This document shows, piece by piece, positions 1 to 8,666 of a stretch of DNA of 64,000 bases. Origin of the DNA: Mycobacterium sp. BK086 (GTDB lineage: Bacteria > Actinomycetota > Actinomycetes > Mycobacteriales > Mycobacteriaceae); assembly GCA_004362315.1 (NCBI GenBank), contig SNWL01000005.1, forward strand, positions 372,001-436,000, in the 5' to 3' direction. The position numbers and the translations under genes are program-made. The notes under the pieces are model-generated. The model did not search any database and was not told where the DNA came from. It saw only the letters and a program-made list of their open reading frames with translations. Numbering within the stretch: position 1 is the stretch's first letter; every line of letters begins with the position of its first letter.

Positions 1-1
1 G

Positions 2-598
2 TCGGCGATCATTGCGGGTTACGAGGCCATCGGACGTCTCATCGATCCGCGGCCCATCGACCATCTCGGCTGGGTTGCCCTGGCCGGACTGGTCGGCTTC
101 ATCGGCAACGAATGGGTGGCCCTCTATCGCATCCGCGTCGGACGCCGAATCGGCTCAGCCGCTTTGGTTGCCGACGGACTGCACGCCCGCACCGATGGCT
201 TCACATCGTTGGCGGTGGTCATCGGCGCCGGTGGCGTCGCGCTCGGCTTTCCGCTGGCGGACCCGATCGTCGGCCTGGTCATCACCGTGGCCATTCTCGC
301 GGTGCTGCGCACGGCAGTCCGGGATGTGTTCCGCCGCTTGATGGATGGCGTAGATCCGGCGTTCATCGATACTGCCGAGACGACGTTGGCCGCACGCCCG
401 GGAGTGCGGTCGGTGCGCAGCGTGCGGATGCGGTGGATCGGGCACCGGCTGCACGCGGATGCCGAACTCGATATCGACCCCGATCTCACGCTGGCGGAAG
501 CCCACGACATCGCCCACAGCGCCGAGCACGACCTCACCCACGCCATCCCGAAGCTGGATACCGCTGTCGTGCATGCCTATCCGGCGCACGCGCATTAG
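2..598 (+). CDS. Cation diffusion facilitator (CDF) family transporter, 5'-truncated
   Basis: This is the C-terminal part of a CDF-type divalent metal/proton antiporter of the inner membrane. The reading frame is already open at base 2, so the N-terminal membrane helices and the start lie outside the window. The visible part has the family's conserved stretch ADGLHARTDGFTSL, where His and Asp spaced as HxxxD are typical metal ligands. Two further hydrophobic helices follow, then a soluble C-terminal domain of about 80 residues (the CDF dimerisation domain) rich in His and Asp. The stop overlaps the end of the convergent lipoprotein gene by four bases. Substrate (Zn, Fe, Mn or other) cannot be read from the sequence. 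Confidence 0.88.
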   Translation, partial: SAIIAGYEAIGRLIDPRPIDHLGWVALAGLVGFIGNEWVALYRIRVGRRIGSAALVADGLHARTDGFTSLAVVIGAGGVALGFPLADPIVGLVITVAILAVLRTAVRDVFRRLMDGVDPAFIDTAETTLAARPGVRSVRSVRMRWIGHRLHADAELDIDPDLTLAEAHDIAHSAEHDLTHAIPKLDTAVVHAYPAHAH

Positions 599-1278
599 CA
601 GGTGTACTGCTCGCCGACTCCTGGCGGCGGTGTCACCTGTTGCGCGCAGGCATAGGCGTTGACTCCCTCGGCGGCCAGGCGCACTGCCGACTGCTTGGCA
701 TAGTTCACGCAGACCAACGCGTTGGCGTCGGTGCGACAGCGGTAGTCGGCGAACGACAGCGAAGTGTCATAAGGCAATTCGCGGCCCTGCCCATAGGTGA
801 AGCGGCCAGGATCGCCGTGCGCGGACCCGACCTGGACGGTGCTGCCGTCGAAATCGACCCAGCCGCCCTTCCACTGGCCGTAGACGTCCTGCGGCCGGGG
901 TGGTGGATTGGTGAGCTCCACCAGGCAGGCCAGCCCCGGTGCGCCGTGCTTGGCATCGGTCATGCACGTCGTGCCCGCCGGCGTCGTGAATGCGACGTCA
1001 TCGCCGAGATCGGTCGTGACAGAGCCGCGCAACGCGATGTGGTACTGCGCGGCATCGATCGGGGGACCGGCCTCGATCCACTTGATGGCCTCCGCGATCG
1101 GGGCTCCGGCCGCCGGAGCCGGCACCGACGACGTGGTCGTCGACGGTGACGCCGACGACGAGGTTGCCGAGCGTGACGGTGTGATCGGGGTCAATTGCGT
1201 CTGCTTCGCCTGGCCGCCGGTCGACCCGGAACATCCCGCGACCAGCAGCGACGCGGTGAGCAACACGGCGATTCGCAT
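595..1278 (-). CDS. lppI: Lipoprotein, LppI-like
   Basis: Predicted secreted lipoprotein of 227 residues. The N-terminus has a hydrophobic signal ending in the lipobox LVAGC, so Cys16 would be lipidated. It is followed by a Ser/Thr/Pro-rich linker typical of mycobacterial surface lipoproteins, and a compact domain with several paired cysteines. No enzymatic motif is visible. It is divergent from the carboxylesterase gene. In M. tuberculosis the lipoprotein gene lppI sits divergent to lipT, and length and arrangement fit that pair. The symbol rests on this context and general resemblance, not on an alignment. Confidence 0.7.
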   Translation of the reverse strand: MRIAVLLTASLLVAGCSGSTGGQAKQTQLTPITPSRSATSSSASPSTTTSSVPAPAAGAPIAEAIKWIEAGPPIDAAQYHIALRGSVTTDLGDDVAFTTPAGTTCMTDAKHGAPGLACLVELTNPPPRPQDVYGQWKGGWVDFDGSTVQVGSAHGDPGRFTYGQGRELPYDTSLSFADYRCRTDANALVCVNYAKQSAVRLAAEGVNAYACAQQVTPPPGVGEQYTC

Positions 1279-1351
1279 CCCGACAGGCTAGCGGCCCCGT
1301 CCCGTCCGGTTTGTCAGGCGCGTCGAGAAGCGAGATGTTCGCTACCGTCGT

Positions 1352-2875
1352 GTGATGCACGAACACACCGTCCGCGCCACCACCGGCAGCGGCGTCGTCG
1401 AGGGGTTCACCCGCCACGGGGTGAACAGGTGGCGTTCGATTCCCTACGCGCGCCCGCCGGTCGGCGCCTTGCGCTTCCGCGCGCCACAGCCGCCGCAGCC
1501 CTGGCGGGGCGTGCGGTACTGCCACGGATTCGCCAACTGCGCCCCTCAGCAGCGGCGTTACACGATGTTGGGGGTGGGCAAGTACCAGCCGATGGGCGAG
1601 GACTGCCTGACGCTCAATGTCGTCACCCCGCAATGGTCTGGCGCGGAGCCGGATCACGAACCACTGCCGGTGATGTTCTTCATCCACGGCGGCGGTTATC
1701 TGATGGGCAGCTCGGCCACGCCGATCTACGACGGCGCGGCGCTGGCTCGCCGCGGCTGCGTCTACGTGTCGGTGAACTATCGGCTCGGTGCGCTCGGGTG
1801 TGTGGACCTGTCGTCGTTGTCCACCCCGGACACCCCGATCGACAGCAACCTGTTCCTGCGCGATCTGGTGATGGCCCTGCGCTGGGTGCGCGACAACATC
1901 AGCGCATTCGGCGGTGATCCCGGCAATGTGACGATCTTCGGCGAGAGTGCGGGCGCACACGCCGTCGCGACCCTGTTGGCCGTTCCTGACGCCGAAGGTC
2001 TTTTCGCCCAAGCCATTTCGGAGAGTCCAGCCTCCGGGCTGGTGAGTGGTCCGGAGACCGCGGCCAAGATTGCGGGCAAATTCGCCACCCTGCTGGGAGG
2101 CGGTCCCGACGACGGCGCCGAAACATTGATGCGGGCCCGGCCACGGGATCTGGTCGACGCGCTGGACACCCTGCTGGCCCAGAGCCTCACCGATATGGAC
2201 GGTGCGTTCTCCCTCGGCCCGACCTATGGAGACGACGTCCTGCCCGACGACCCCGTCGCCGCCATGCGGGCCGGCGCCGCTCACAAGGTGCCGCTGATCG
2301 TCGGAACCAATGCCGACGAGGGCAGGCTGTTCACCCGGTTCATGAAACTGCTGCCGACCACCGAACCCGCCATCGAACGTCTGCTGTCGTCTGCGGATCC
2401 GCAAGCGCGCGAACGGATTACCGCCGCATACCCGGGATATCCACGCGCCGATGCCTGCGTGGCGCTCGGCGGCGACTTCGCGTTCGGGACGGCCGCGTGG
2501 CAGATCGCCGAGGCGCACACCGCCCACGCGCCCACCTACGTGTACCGCTACGACTACGCCCCGCGGACTTTGCACTGGTCGGGGCTGGGCGCCACCCACG
2601 CCACCGAGCTACTGGCGGTCTTCGATATCTACCGCACGCGGTTCGGGTCGGCCCTGACGGCTGCCATGGACCGTCGCTCGGCGCGCAACGTCAGTCGTGA
2701 CGTGCAGACCCGGTGGCGCAGCTTCAGCCGCAACGGCGTGCCCGGCGAGGACTGGCCGCGCTACACCGATCCGGAGCGCCCGGTGCTGGTATTCGACCGG
2801 CACACCCGGGTGGAACACGACCCGCACGCACATCGCCGCACGGCGTGGGCAGGCTTTTCCCTCGCCAACCGCTAG
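1352..2875 (+). CDS. lipT: Type B carboxylesterase/lipase, LipT-like
   Basis: Alpha/beta hydrolase of the type B carboxylesterase family, about 507 residues (usual length), hydrolysing carboxylic esters. The oxyanion-hole motif HGGG is at about residue 112. The nucleophile elbow GESAG has Ser near residue 199, an acidic residue lies in ADEG near 323, and the catalytic His lies in the THATEL context near 416, so the triad looks intact. The start is GTG at 1352 with an ATG immediately after it at 1355; either is possible. No signal peptide is obvious, so it is probably cytosolic. The divergent lipoprotein neighbour matches the lipT/lppI arrangement of M. tuberculosis. Confidence 0.85.
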   Translation: MMHEHTVRATTGSGVVEGFTRHGVNRWRSIPYARPPVGALRFRAPQPPQPWRGVRYCHGFANCAPQQRRYTMLGVGKYQPMGEDCLTLNVVTPQWSGAEPDHEPLPVMFFIHGGGYLMGSSATPIYDGAALARRGCVYVSVNYRLGALGCVDLSSLSTPDTPIDSNLFLRDLVMALRWVRDNISAFGGDPGNVTIFGESAGAHAVATLLAVPDAEGLFAQAISESPASGLVSGPETAAKIAGKFATLLGGGPDDGAETLMRARPRDLVDALDTLLAQSLTDMDGAFSLGPTYGDDVLPDDPVAAMRAGAAHKVPLIVGTNADEGRLFTRFMKLLPTTEPAIERLLSSADPQARERITAAYPGYPRADACVALGGDFAFGTAAWQIAEAHTAHAPTYVYRYDYAPRTLHWSGLGATHATELLAVFDIYRTRFGSALTAAMDRRSARNVSRDVQTRWRSFSRNGVPGEDWPRYTDPERPVLVFDRHTRVEHDPHAHRRTAWAGFSLANR

Positions 2876-2958
2876 CCTGACCAGGGTCGAGTTGACACCC
2901 GTCAAGAATTGACCGGAAAACCCTTCGTCCGGCCGCTGATCTGACCTAAGTTGGTCGC

Positions 2959-4944
2959 GTGCAGACCAACGACATCGTCATCGAACGCCCGAGTGATCTG
3001 ACCGCGCCGTGGCTGGCCGCCGCGATCGGAGCCCCGGTGACCGGATTCACCGTCGAGCGCATCGGTACCGGCCAGATGAGCGAGTGCTATCGGATCGGCC
3101 TGAGCTACGACGACGGCGCCGAGGGGCCCGCCTCGGTGGTTCTCAAGGTCGCCGCCACCGATCCGACGAGCAGGCAGACCGGCCTCGCGCTGGGACTCTA
3201 CGAGCGCGAGGTCAAGTTCTACTCTGACGTGGCGCCCAGTCTTGGCGGCCCCGTCGCCGAGTGCTATCACACCGCCTACGACCCGGAGACGGGGATCTTC
3301 GCGCTGTTGCTCGACGATGCCGCACCGGCCGAGGTGGGCAACGAAATCCGCGGCGCTGCAATCGAAGACGCCGTACTGGCGCTGACCGAGCTGGGCCGGC
3401 TGCACGCCCCGGTGATCGGCAGCGATAGCCTGGCCGACGCGGAGTGGCTCACCCGTGCGGCGCCGCTGAACCAGGCCTTGGTGGCGGGGCTGTGGGCCGG
3501 CTTCGCCGACCGCTACGGCGACGCGATCACCCCGGATCAGCGGTTGGTGTGCGAGCGACTGGTCGCGAGCTTCGATGCCTATATGGAGCAGGAATCGGTG
3601 CCCGACCGGATCAAGGGTCTGGTGCACGGCGACTACCGGTTGGACAACATGCTCTTCGGCCGCCCCGGCTCGCGACGTGACCTCACCGTGGTCGATTGGC
3701 AGACCGTCACCTGGGGCCCGGCCATGACCGATGTCGCCTACTTCATCGGCTGTGCGGTCGCCGTCGACGATCGCCGAGCTCACTATGACGAGCTCCTCCG
3801 TGCGTATCACCAAGGGCTGGGCCCAGATTCGACACTGACGCTCGACGACGTGCGAGAAGGTGTGCGGCGCCAGAGCTTCGCGGGTGTGATGATGGCGGTG
3901 GTGTCGTCGATGCTGGTCGAGCGCACCGATCGCGGCGACGAGATGTTCCTGACGATGCTCGACCGGCACACCAGCCACGTGCTCGACACCGGGGCGCTCG
4001 ACGTTCTGCCCGCACCCGATGCTCCGCAGGCTCTGACGCCGGAGCCCGCAGAGGAAGGCGCTCACCCGCCGGGCGACGAACCGCTGTGGAACGAAAGCTG
4101 GTACTGGGATTTCGCCGATTCAGCTCAGAACGTCGGCGGCTGGATCAGGCTCGGCCTGGTACCGAACCAGAACGTCGCGTGGATCAATGCTCTGGTGTGC
4201 GGGCCCGACATGCCGACCGTCGCGCTGGTGAACTTCGAGGCACCGTTGCCCGCGGACCCGGCAGTGGCCACGGCCGAGGGCGCCGAACTGCGCCACGGCG
4301 CGATCACCCCACTACAGACCTACCGTGTCCAAGTGCGCGGCACCGCACAGGAATACGACGACCCGTCGGCGCTGCTGCGCGACGAACCGGGACGGCCGGT
4401 GGACCTGACGATGGACCTCACCTGGACGTCGGTGGGCACCCCGTACGCGTATCGCATCACCACGCGCTACGAAATCCCGTGCACGGTCACCGGAACCGTC
4501 ACCATCGACGGCCGTGCCTACGAGTTCGAAGCCGTGCCGGGGCAACGCGACCACTCCAACGGTGTGCGGGACTGGTGGAGCATGGACTGGGTGTGGAGTG
4601 CGCTGCACCTTCAGGACGGCACGCACCTGCACGGCGTCGACATCCGCATCCCCGGAATATCGCCGGTCAGCGTGGGCTATCTGCAGCGATCGGGCGTGCC
4701 GGTGACCGAGACGACGAGCGTCACCGCGGATGCGACGTTCGCCGACAACGGATTGCCGTTGACCACCAGCATTCTCTACGAACCGGGAGCCGTGCAGGCG
4801 ACGGTCGATATCCGGGGACACGCACCGGTCCGGTTGGTCGGCCCAGACGGGCAGATCAGCCAGTTCCCGCGGTCCTGGGTCACCGTCGAGACGGCCGACG
4901 GCAGAAGCGGTGTCGGCTGGGTGGAGTGGAATCGCAACCTCTGA
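2959..4944 (+). CDS. Aminoglycoside-phosphotransferase-like kinase fused to a C-terminal beta-rich domain
   Basis: Protein of 661 residues in two parts. Residues about 1-340 form an APH/choline-kinase-type phosphotransferase: the catalytic loop HGDYRLDN starts at His223 and the metal-binding Asp is in VVDWQT near 246, so the kinase half appears active. From about residue 377 (WNESWYWDF) there is a separate Trp-rich domain of about 285 residues resembling the uncharacterised DUF7064/7065 type found in actinobacterial homologues. The domain order suggests an enzyme handling a small, possibly hydrophobic, hydroxyl compound, but no substrate can be assigned. It stands alone, between lipT and small genes. 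The start at 2959 gives a good N-terminus; no classical ribosome site is obvious. Confidence 0.75.
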   Translation: MQTNDIVIERPSDLTAPWLAAAIGAPVTGFTVERIGTGQMSECYRIGLSYDDGAEGPASVVLKVAATDPTSRQTGLALGLYEREVKFYSDVAPSLGGPVAECYHTAYDPETGIFALLLDDAAPAEVGNEIRGAAIEDAVLALTELGRLHAPVIGSDSLADAEWLTRAAPLNQALVAGLWAGFADRYGDAITPDQRLVCERLVASFDAYMEQESVPDRIKGLVHGDYRLDNMLFGRPGSRRDLTVVDWQTVTWGPAMTDVAYFIGCAVAVDDRRAHYDELLRAYHQGLGPDSTLTLDDVREGVRRQSFAGVMMAVVSSMLVERTDRGDEMFLTMLDRHTSHVLDTGALDVLPAPDAPQALTPEPAEEGAHPPGDEPLWNESWYWDFADSAQNVGGWIRLGLVPNQNVAWINALVCGPDMPTVALVNFEAPLPADPAVATAEGAELRHGAITPLQTYRVQVRGTAQEYDDPSALLRDEPGRPVDLTMDLTWTSVGTPYAYRITTRYEIPCTVTGTVTIDGRAYEFEAVPGQRDHSNGVRDWWSMDWVWSALHLQDGTHLHGVDIRIPGISPVSVGYLQRSGVPVTETTSVTADATFADNGLPLTTSILYEPGAVQATVDIRGHAPVRLVGPDGQISQFPRSWVTVETADGRSGVGWVEWNRNL

Positions 4945-5023
4945 TTCGGAGATTAATCGAAATATCAGGACGTTCTCAGGCGCGCGAATTACGCTTCCGT
5001 CACCAGTGGTTCGGGGGTGACAG

Positions 5024-5314
5024 ATGACGGACAACCTCGAGCCGACGAGCGGGTCGGTATTCGCCCAGACAGTTCTGCTGGGGTTGGGTACCGCGCTGTC
5101 CGGCGTGCTCACCTGGTTCTTGTTCCGTAATCTCTACGGCGCCTTGGTGTTTGTCGTTCTCTTTGTGATCGGTGTCGCGATCGAGGCGGCGCGGCAACGG
5201 CGCGCCAAGGCTCAGCAGATCGAGGCTGACGTAGCGATGGGGGATTACCTTTCACGGCTGTACGACACCGCGCGGAAGTCGGGTGTCGACCTGAAGTCGC
5301 CCCGCGAGGATTGA
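5024..5314 (+). CDS. Small membrane protein, unknown function
   Basis: 96 residues. Residues about 12-30 and 36-52 are two hydrophobic helices with a very short turn (FRNLYG), followed by a basic/charged cytoplasmic tail of about 40 residues (ARQRRAKAQQIEADVA). The start ATG at 5024 follows a GGGGGTG stretch at suitable spacing. I do not recognise a family. It lies 27 bases before the tudor-like small protein gene on the same strand, so the two may be co-transcribed. Confidence 0.6.
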   Translation: MTDNLEPTSGSVFAQTVLLGLGTALSGVLTWFLFRNLYGALVFVVLFVIGVAIEAARQRRAKAQQIEADVAMGDYLSRLYDTARKSGVDLKSPRED

Positions 5315-5341
5315 GCACGTCGTCGGCGGGTATGCGCTGGC

Positions 5342-5560
5342 ATGGGAAAAGACGAGTTCCACAAAGGCGATAAGGTCACCTGGAGCAGCCACGGCGGTAC
5401 CGCCGAGGGAACGGTGGAGGAGAAGATCACCACCGACACCACCGCAGCCAAGCGGACCGTGCGGGCGTCGCCGGAGGATCCCCAATACCGTGTGCGCAGT
5501 GATAAGAGCGGCAACGACGCGGTGCACAAACCCGAAGCGTTGCACCGTAAGTCGGACTGA
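5342..5560 (+). CDS. DUF2945 / hypervirulence-associated TUDOR-domain small protein
   Basis: 72-residue soluble protein fitting the DUF2945 (HVA_TUDOR) family: FHKGDKVTWSSHGGTAEGTV near the N-terminus, then KRTVRAS, YRVRSDKSG and a C-terminal HKPEALH. Family members are small single-domain beta-barrel proteins common in bacteria and fungi; the molecular role is not established. It follows the small membrane protein gene on the same strand. No partner function is suggested by the context. Confidence 0.8.
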   Translation: MGKDEFHKGDKVTWSSHGGTAEGTVEEKITTDTTAAKRTVRASPEDPQYRVRSDKSGNDAVHKPEALHRKSD

Positions 5561-5569
5561 GAGATGAAG

Positions 5570-6457
5570 CTACAGCCCCGCGGAGTTGTCGTCGAGTTCG
5601 TCGCGGCGCAGCGCCATCGGAGTGGCGGCAGGAAGGTCGCCGCCGGCGATGACCTGCCGGGTGATCGGCGTGAGTGTCTGGAACAGCCGCTCCACCGCCG
5701 CGTCGTCGAGGGCGGTCAACGCGCTCAGTGCGAGAGTGTCGGTCCGCAATTCGATGTGGTCTTTCAGCGCGCGCCCCGCGTCGGTGAGAGTGCATGTGGG
5801 CGTGAGTAATCCACGCTCAACGAGGGAGTGCACACACGAGTCCCACTCCTCGTCGGAGTAGTCGCGGCTGCGTTTGATGAAATCGGGGGGCACCGCCCCC
5901 GCGGCGACATGGAAGACGTTGGATTCGCGGCCACTGATGCCCTCGCTCACCAGAGTTGCCACGTGGCCGTCCCCGCGGTGCTCGCGGAGCAGGGTCGTCG
6001 CATGCCACAGGGCGGCCAGTGGGGAATCGGGCCACGACAGCGCCAGGTTGGCCGCGAACAGCGGCCGGCCGTCCGGCGGTGCGGTGCGGGCCGCCACCCC
6101 CGCCAGTTCGGCGGCTTCCGCCAGACCCGGTGTGTCGTCGCTCAGCCCGTAGCCGCGCAGGGTGTCGACCGCGGTGTCCCGCCGCACGGACACCATCTGC
6201 TCCGGTGTGGCGATGTCCCAGATCGCCGGTACCGCCTTGCGTACCCGTTCTTCTGAGAAGTTGTAGAAGATCGCGGTCACGACCTCGGCCGGAACCTGAC
6301 CCAGTGGCGCGGCGCGGCCCGCGAAGTAGCCGCGCCAGAACCCGATGAACCCCATGGCGTCCAACACGGTTCGGATTCCCGGGGCGAAGTAGGTGATGCC
6401 GTGGACCGGTTCGTAGCGGTCGAAGAAGCGGCGCGCCAACTCAGGTGATCTGCTCAC
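5570..6457 (-). CDS. SCO6745-family protein (predicted helix-turn-helix)
   Basis: 295-residue soluble, mostly helical protein resembling the actinobacterial SCO6745 family. It begins with the characteristic RRFFDRYEPVHGITYFAP segment and ends with a stretch (about 205-285) like a winged-helix regulator, including LVERGLLTPTCTLTDAGRALKDHIE. That segment resembles MarR-type wings, suggesting DNA binding, but no ligand is known. The start ATG at 6457 is about 100 bases from the divergent DUF4333 lipoprotein gene, so the two could share a control region. Confidence 0.7.
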   Translation of the reverse strand: MSRSPELARRFFDRYEPVHGITYFAPGIRTVLDAMGFIGFWRGYFAGRAAPLGQVPAEVVTAIFYNFSEERVRKAVPAIWDIATPEQMVSVRRDTAVDTLRGYGLSDDTPGLAEAAELAGVAARTAPPDGRPLFAANLALSWPDSPLAALWHATTLLREHRGDGHVATLVSEGISGRESNVFHVAAGAVPPDFIKRSRDYSDEEWDSCVHSLVERGLLTPTCTLTDAGRALKDHIELRTDTLALSALTALDDAAVERLFQTLTPITRQVIAGGDLPAATPMALRRDELDDNSAGL

Positions 6458-6561
6458 CCCTGTAGTGAACCACTACCGACAGCGCTCGTTTCTTCACGGT
6501 GGCTTGGTATCTTGCACGCGGAAACGCGCGATGCCCGCGACGTTGGCAAATGTGGGAGGTC

Positions 6562-7317
6562 ATGATGCGACGGATGATGGTGCTCCCGCGGCTGGGAGCC
6601 GCGCTGACCGCGGCGAGCCTTGCCGGCGCGGCGCTGGCCGGTTGTTCGTTCAACGTCAGCAGCGGCGTCTCGGTCTCGAAAACCGACCTCGAGAAGGACA
6701 TCTCGCAGCGGCTCGAAAAAGCCGGGCAGAAGCCGCAGACGGTGACTTGTAAGGACGATCTGAAGGGTGAGGTCGGAAAGACCACGCGCTGCGAGGTGGT
6801 GCTGAGTAGCGACAACAGCTTCGAACCGGTCGTCACCGTCACCAAGGTCGAGGGCACGACGGTCAGCTACGACATGACGCCGGCGTTGTCGAAGGCGCAG
6901 CTGGAGAAGGGCGTGTCCAACCTGCTGGCCCAAGCCTCCAGCACCAAGGTCGACTCGGTGAGTTGTGACGGCGGACTCGAGGGCAAGGAGGGCACCGAGA
7001 CTCACTGCGATGTCACCGCCGGTGGCGTGACATCGAAGCGCACCGTCGTCGTCACCAAGGTCGAAGGGCTGATGCTGTACTTCAATGTGCTGCCGGTGCT
7101 GGAGAAGGCTCAGGTCGAGAGCTCGCTGCTGGATCAGCTTGCCAGCCAGCTGGGCAGCCGCCCGGATTCGGCGGACTGCACCGACAACCTGGAGGGCAAG
7201 GTCGGCAACTCCATCACCTGCACGGTGGTCGCCGGCTCGGAGACCCAGGACTTCACGCTGACCGTCACCGACGTCAACGGTGACCGGATCGACTTCAACT
7301 ACAAGCCCGCCGGCTGA
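6562..7317 (+). CDS. Lipoprotein with three DUF4333 domains
   Basis: Exported lipoprotein of about 251 residues. ATG at 6562 or 6565 follows a GGGAGG ribosome site directly. Earlier in-frame GTG codons would add an unsuitable N-terminus. A signal peptide ends in lipobox LAGC. Three repeats of about 75 residues follow, each with a leucine-rich helix (LEKDISQRL, LEKGVSNLL, VESSLLDQL), a Cys pair (VTCKDDLKG...RCEV, VSCDGGLEG...HCDV, ADCTDNLEG...TCTV) and a beta-strand segment, which is the DUF4333 pattern. DUF4333 is frequent in mycobacterial cell-envelope lipoproteins; the function is unknown. Confidence 0.85.
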   Translation: MMRRMMVLPRLGAALTAASLAGAALAGCSFNVSSGVSVSKTDLEKDISQRLEKAGQKPQTVTCKDDLKGEVGKTTRCEVVLSSDNSFEPVVTVTKVEGTTVSYDMTPALSKAQLEKGVSNLLAQASSTKVDSVSCDGGLEGKEGTETHCDVTAGGVTSKRTVVVTKVEGLMLYFNVLPVLEKAQVESSLLDQLASQLGSRPDSADCTDNLEGKVGNSITCTVVAGSETQDFTLTVTDVNGDRIDFNYKPAG

Positions 7318-7318
7318 T

Positions 7319-8038
7319 TCAGCTGGGCCCAGAGGAGAGGTCGTCGGCGAGTGCGGCGGCCGATTCGTCGATGATCGCCCGCATGGCGCGTTCCGCGGCT
7401 CCCTCGTCACGCAGTCGTATCGCGCGTGCGACCTCGTCGTGCAATTCGATCGCCGTCGGGTTGGGTTGGGCCGGCATCATGCCGTGATGCGTTCGTCCGG
7501 TGAGCACCTCGGCCACCACGTCGTTGAGAGCGCGAAACATCTCGTTTCCGCTGGCTTCCAGCAGCGTGCGATGAAAGATTTTGTCCGCCAACAGATATGA
7601 CTCCAGATCGCCCGAGCGGCCATGGACGACCATATCCGAAACAGCGGCCGCCATGATGCGGCACTGATGCGGGTCGGCCCGCCGGGCGGCCAATGCCGCG
7701 GCGGCCGGTTCGAAACCGCGCCGCAACTCCGACAACGACATCAGCTGCGCGGCGCGGTCGCCGGCATCGAGGCGCCAGCGAATCACCCTGGGATCGAACA
7801 CATTCCACTTTGCCGGTGGCTGGATCGTGATGCCCACCCGCCTGCGGGGAGCGACCATCCGCATGGACTCCAGCACCCGGATCGCCTCGCGGGCCACCGA
7901 TCGGGACACGCCGTGTTGGGCGCTGACGCCGTCGAGGGTGAGCACCTGGCCGGGTTTGTAGCGTCCGGACACGATGCCCTCGCCGAGCGCGGTCAGCACG
8001 TTGCTGTGCAACTCGCTCACCATTGGCTCTGAACTCAC
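7319..8038 (-). CDS. GntR/FadR-subfamily transcriptional regulator, probable gluconate repressor
   Basis: 239 residues. An N-terminal winged helix-turn-helix (about 8-75; SRSVAREAIRVLESMRMV is the recognition region) is followed by an all-helical FCD ligand-binding domain (about 85-225) with the usual metal/ligand His and Asp positions (DKIFHRTLLEASGN, HDEVARAI). Such regulators bind sugar acids and release operator DNA. It is transcribed divergently from gluconokinase and gluconate permease genes, so it most likely controls them and itself. Two inverted GTCATAC elements in the shared gap are candidate operators. Confidence 0.88.
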   Translation of the reverse strand: MSSEPMVSELHSNVLTALGEGIVSGRYKPGQVLTLDGVSAQHGVSRSVAREAIRVLESMRMVAPRRRVGITIQPPAKWNVFDPRVIRWRLDAGDRAAQLMSLSELRRGFEPAAAALAARRADPHQCRIMAAAVSDMVVHGRSGDLESYLLADKIFHRTLLEASGNEMFRALNDVVAEVLTGRTHHGMMPAQPNPTAIELHDEVARAIRLRDEGAAERAMRAIIDESAAALADDLSSGPS

Positions 8039-8047
8039 GGATACATC

Positions 8048-8114
8048 TTGTCATACGCTGCGCAAACTACATTAAAAACAGATTCAACACGCTGAAGCCT
8101 TGCAAAAGTATGAC
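8048..8114. promoter_or_regulatory. Divergent gntR/gntK promoter region with inverted GTCATAC elements
   Basis: GTCATAC at 8050-8056 recurs as its reverse complement GTATGAC at 8108-8114, flanking the AT-rich centre of the divergent promoter. Each copy is a plausible half or full site for a FadR-type GntR protein. TAATGT on the minus strand between them could be the regulator's -10, and TATTAA near 8115 the kinase's. Operator assignment is inference from position and symmetry. Confidence 0.4.
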
Positions 8115-8162
8115 TATTAATGAATGCTGTGTGGCATGGCGCACAGCAGGGTAGACGCAGGC

Positions 8163-8666
8163 ATGGCCTCACCCATCGTCGTCATGGGAGTGTCGGGTTC
8201 GGGAAAGTCGACCGTCGGCGCGGCACTGGCCCAGCGGCTGCGGGTGCCCTTCGCCGACGCCGACGACTTCCATCCGCCGGCCAACATCACCAAGATGACC
8301 GCCGGGCACGCATTGGACGACAACGACCGCTACCCGTGGCTCGAGGCCATCGGTGAGTGGCTCGCCGAGCATCACACCGGCGGTGTCATGAGCTGCTCGG
8401 CGCTCAAGCGCCAATACCGCGACCAACTTCGCAGCCACTGCGGTGACGTGAGATTCCTTCATCTGAGCGGCACCGAAGACGTCATCGCACGCCGACAGGC
8501 AAGCAGGCCTGGTCATTTCATGCCTGCGGCCTTGCTCGCCTCGCAATTCGAAACCCTCGAACCTCTCGATGCCGACGAACACGGAATCAGCATCGACGTC
8601 GACCAGAGCATCGACTCGATTGTCGACACCTACGTATCCCGCGTTGAAGGAGAAGAACGCCGATGA
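8163..8666 (+). CDS. gntK: Gluconokinase
   Basis: Phosphorylates D-gluconate to 6-phosphogluconate, feeding the pentose phosphate pathway. With the ATG at 8163 the protein is 167 residues, the usual size. The P-loop GVSGSGKST is at residues 9-17, followed by FADADDFHPPANITKM, DNDRYPWLEAIGEWL and CSALKRQYRDQLR, all typical of thermoresistant-type gluconokinases. ATGs at 8124 and 8136 are possible alternative starts, but they would add residues not expected in the family, and no start has a strong ribosome site. The stop overlaps the permease start by four bases, indicating translational coupling. Confidence 0.92.
   Translation: MASPIVVMGVSGSGKSTVGAALAQRLRVPFADADDFHPPANITKMTAGHALDDNDRYPWLEAIGEWLAEHHTGGVMSCSALKRQYRDQLRSHCGDVRFLHLSGTEDVIARRQASRPGHFMPAALLASQFETLEPLDADEHGISIDVDQSIDSIVDTYVSRVEGEERR

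Noticed and set aside
998..2599. 533-codon open frame antisense to lipT
   Set aside because: It lies entirely opposite a gene with intact catalytic motifs, is Arg/His-rich low-information sequence, and has no recognisable domain; long antisense frames are expected at this GC content.
5024..5560. Toxin-antitoxin pair
   Set aside because: The first is a two-helix membrane protein and the second a DUF2945 protein; neither resembles a known toxin or antitoxin, and the order and spacing are not diagnostic.
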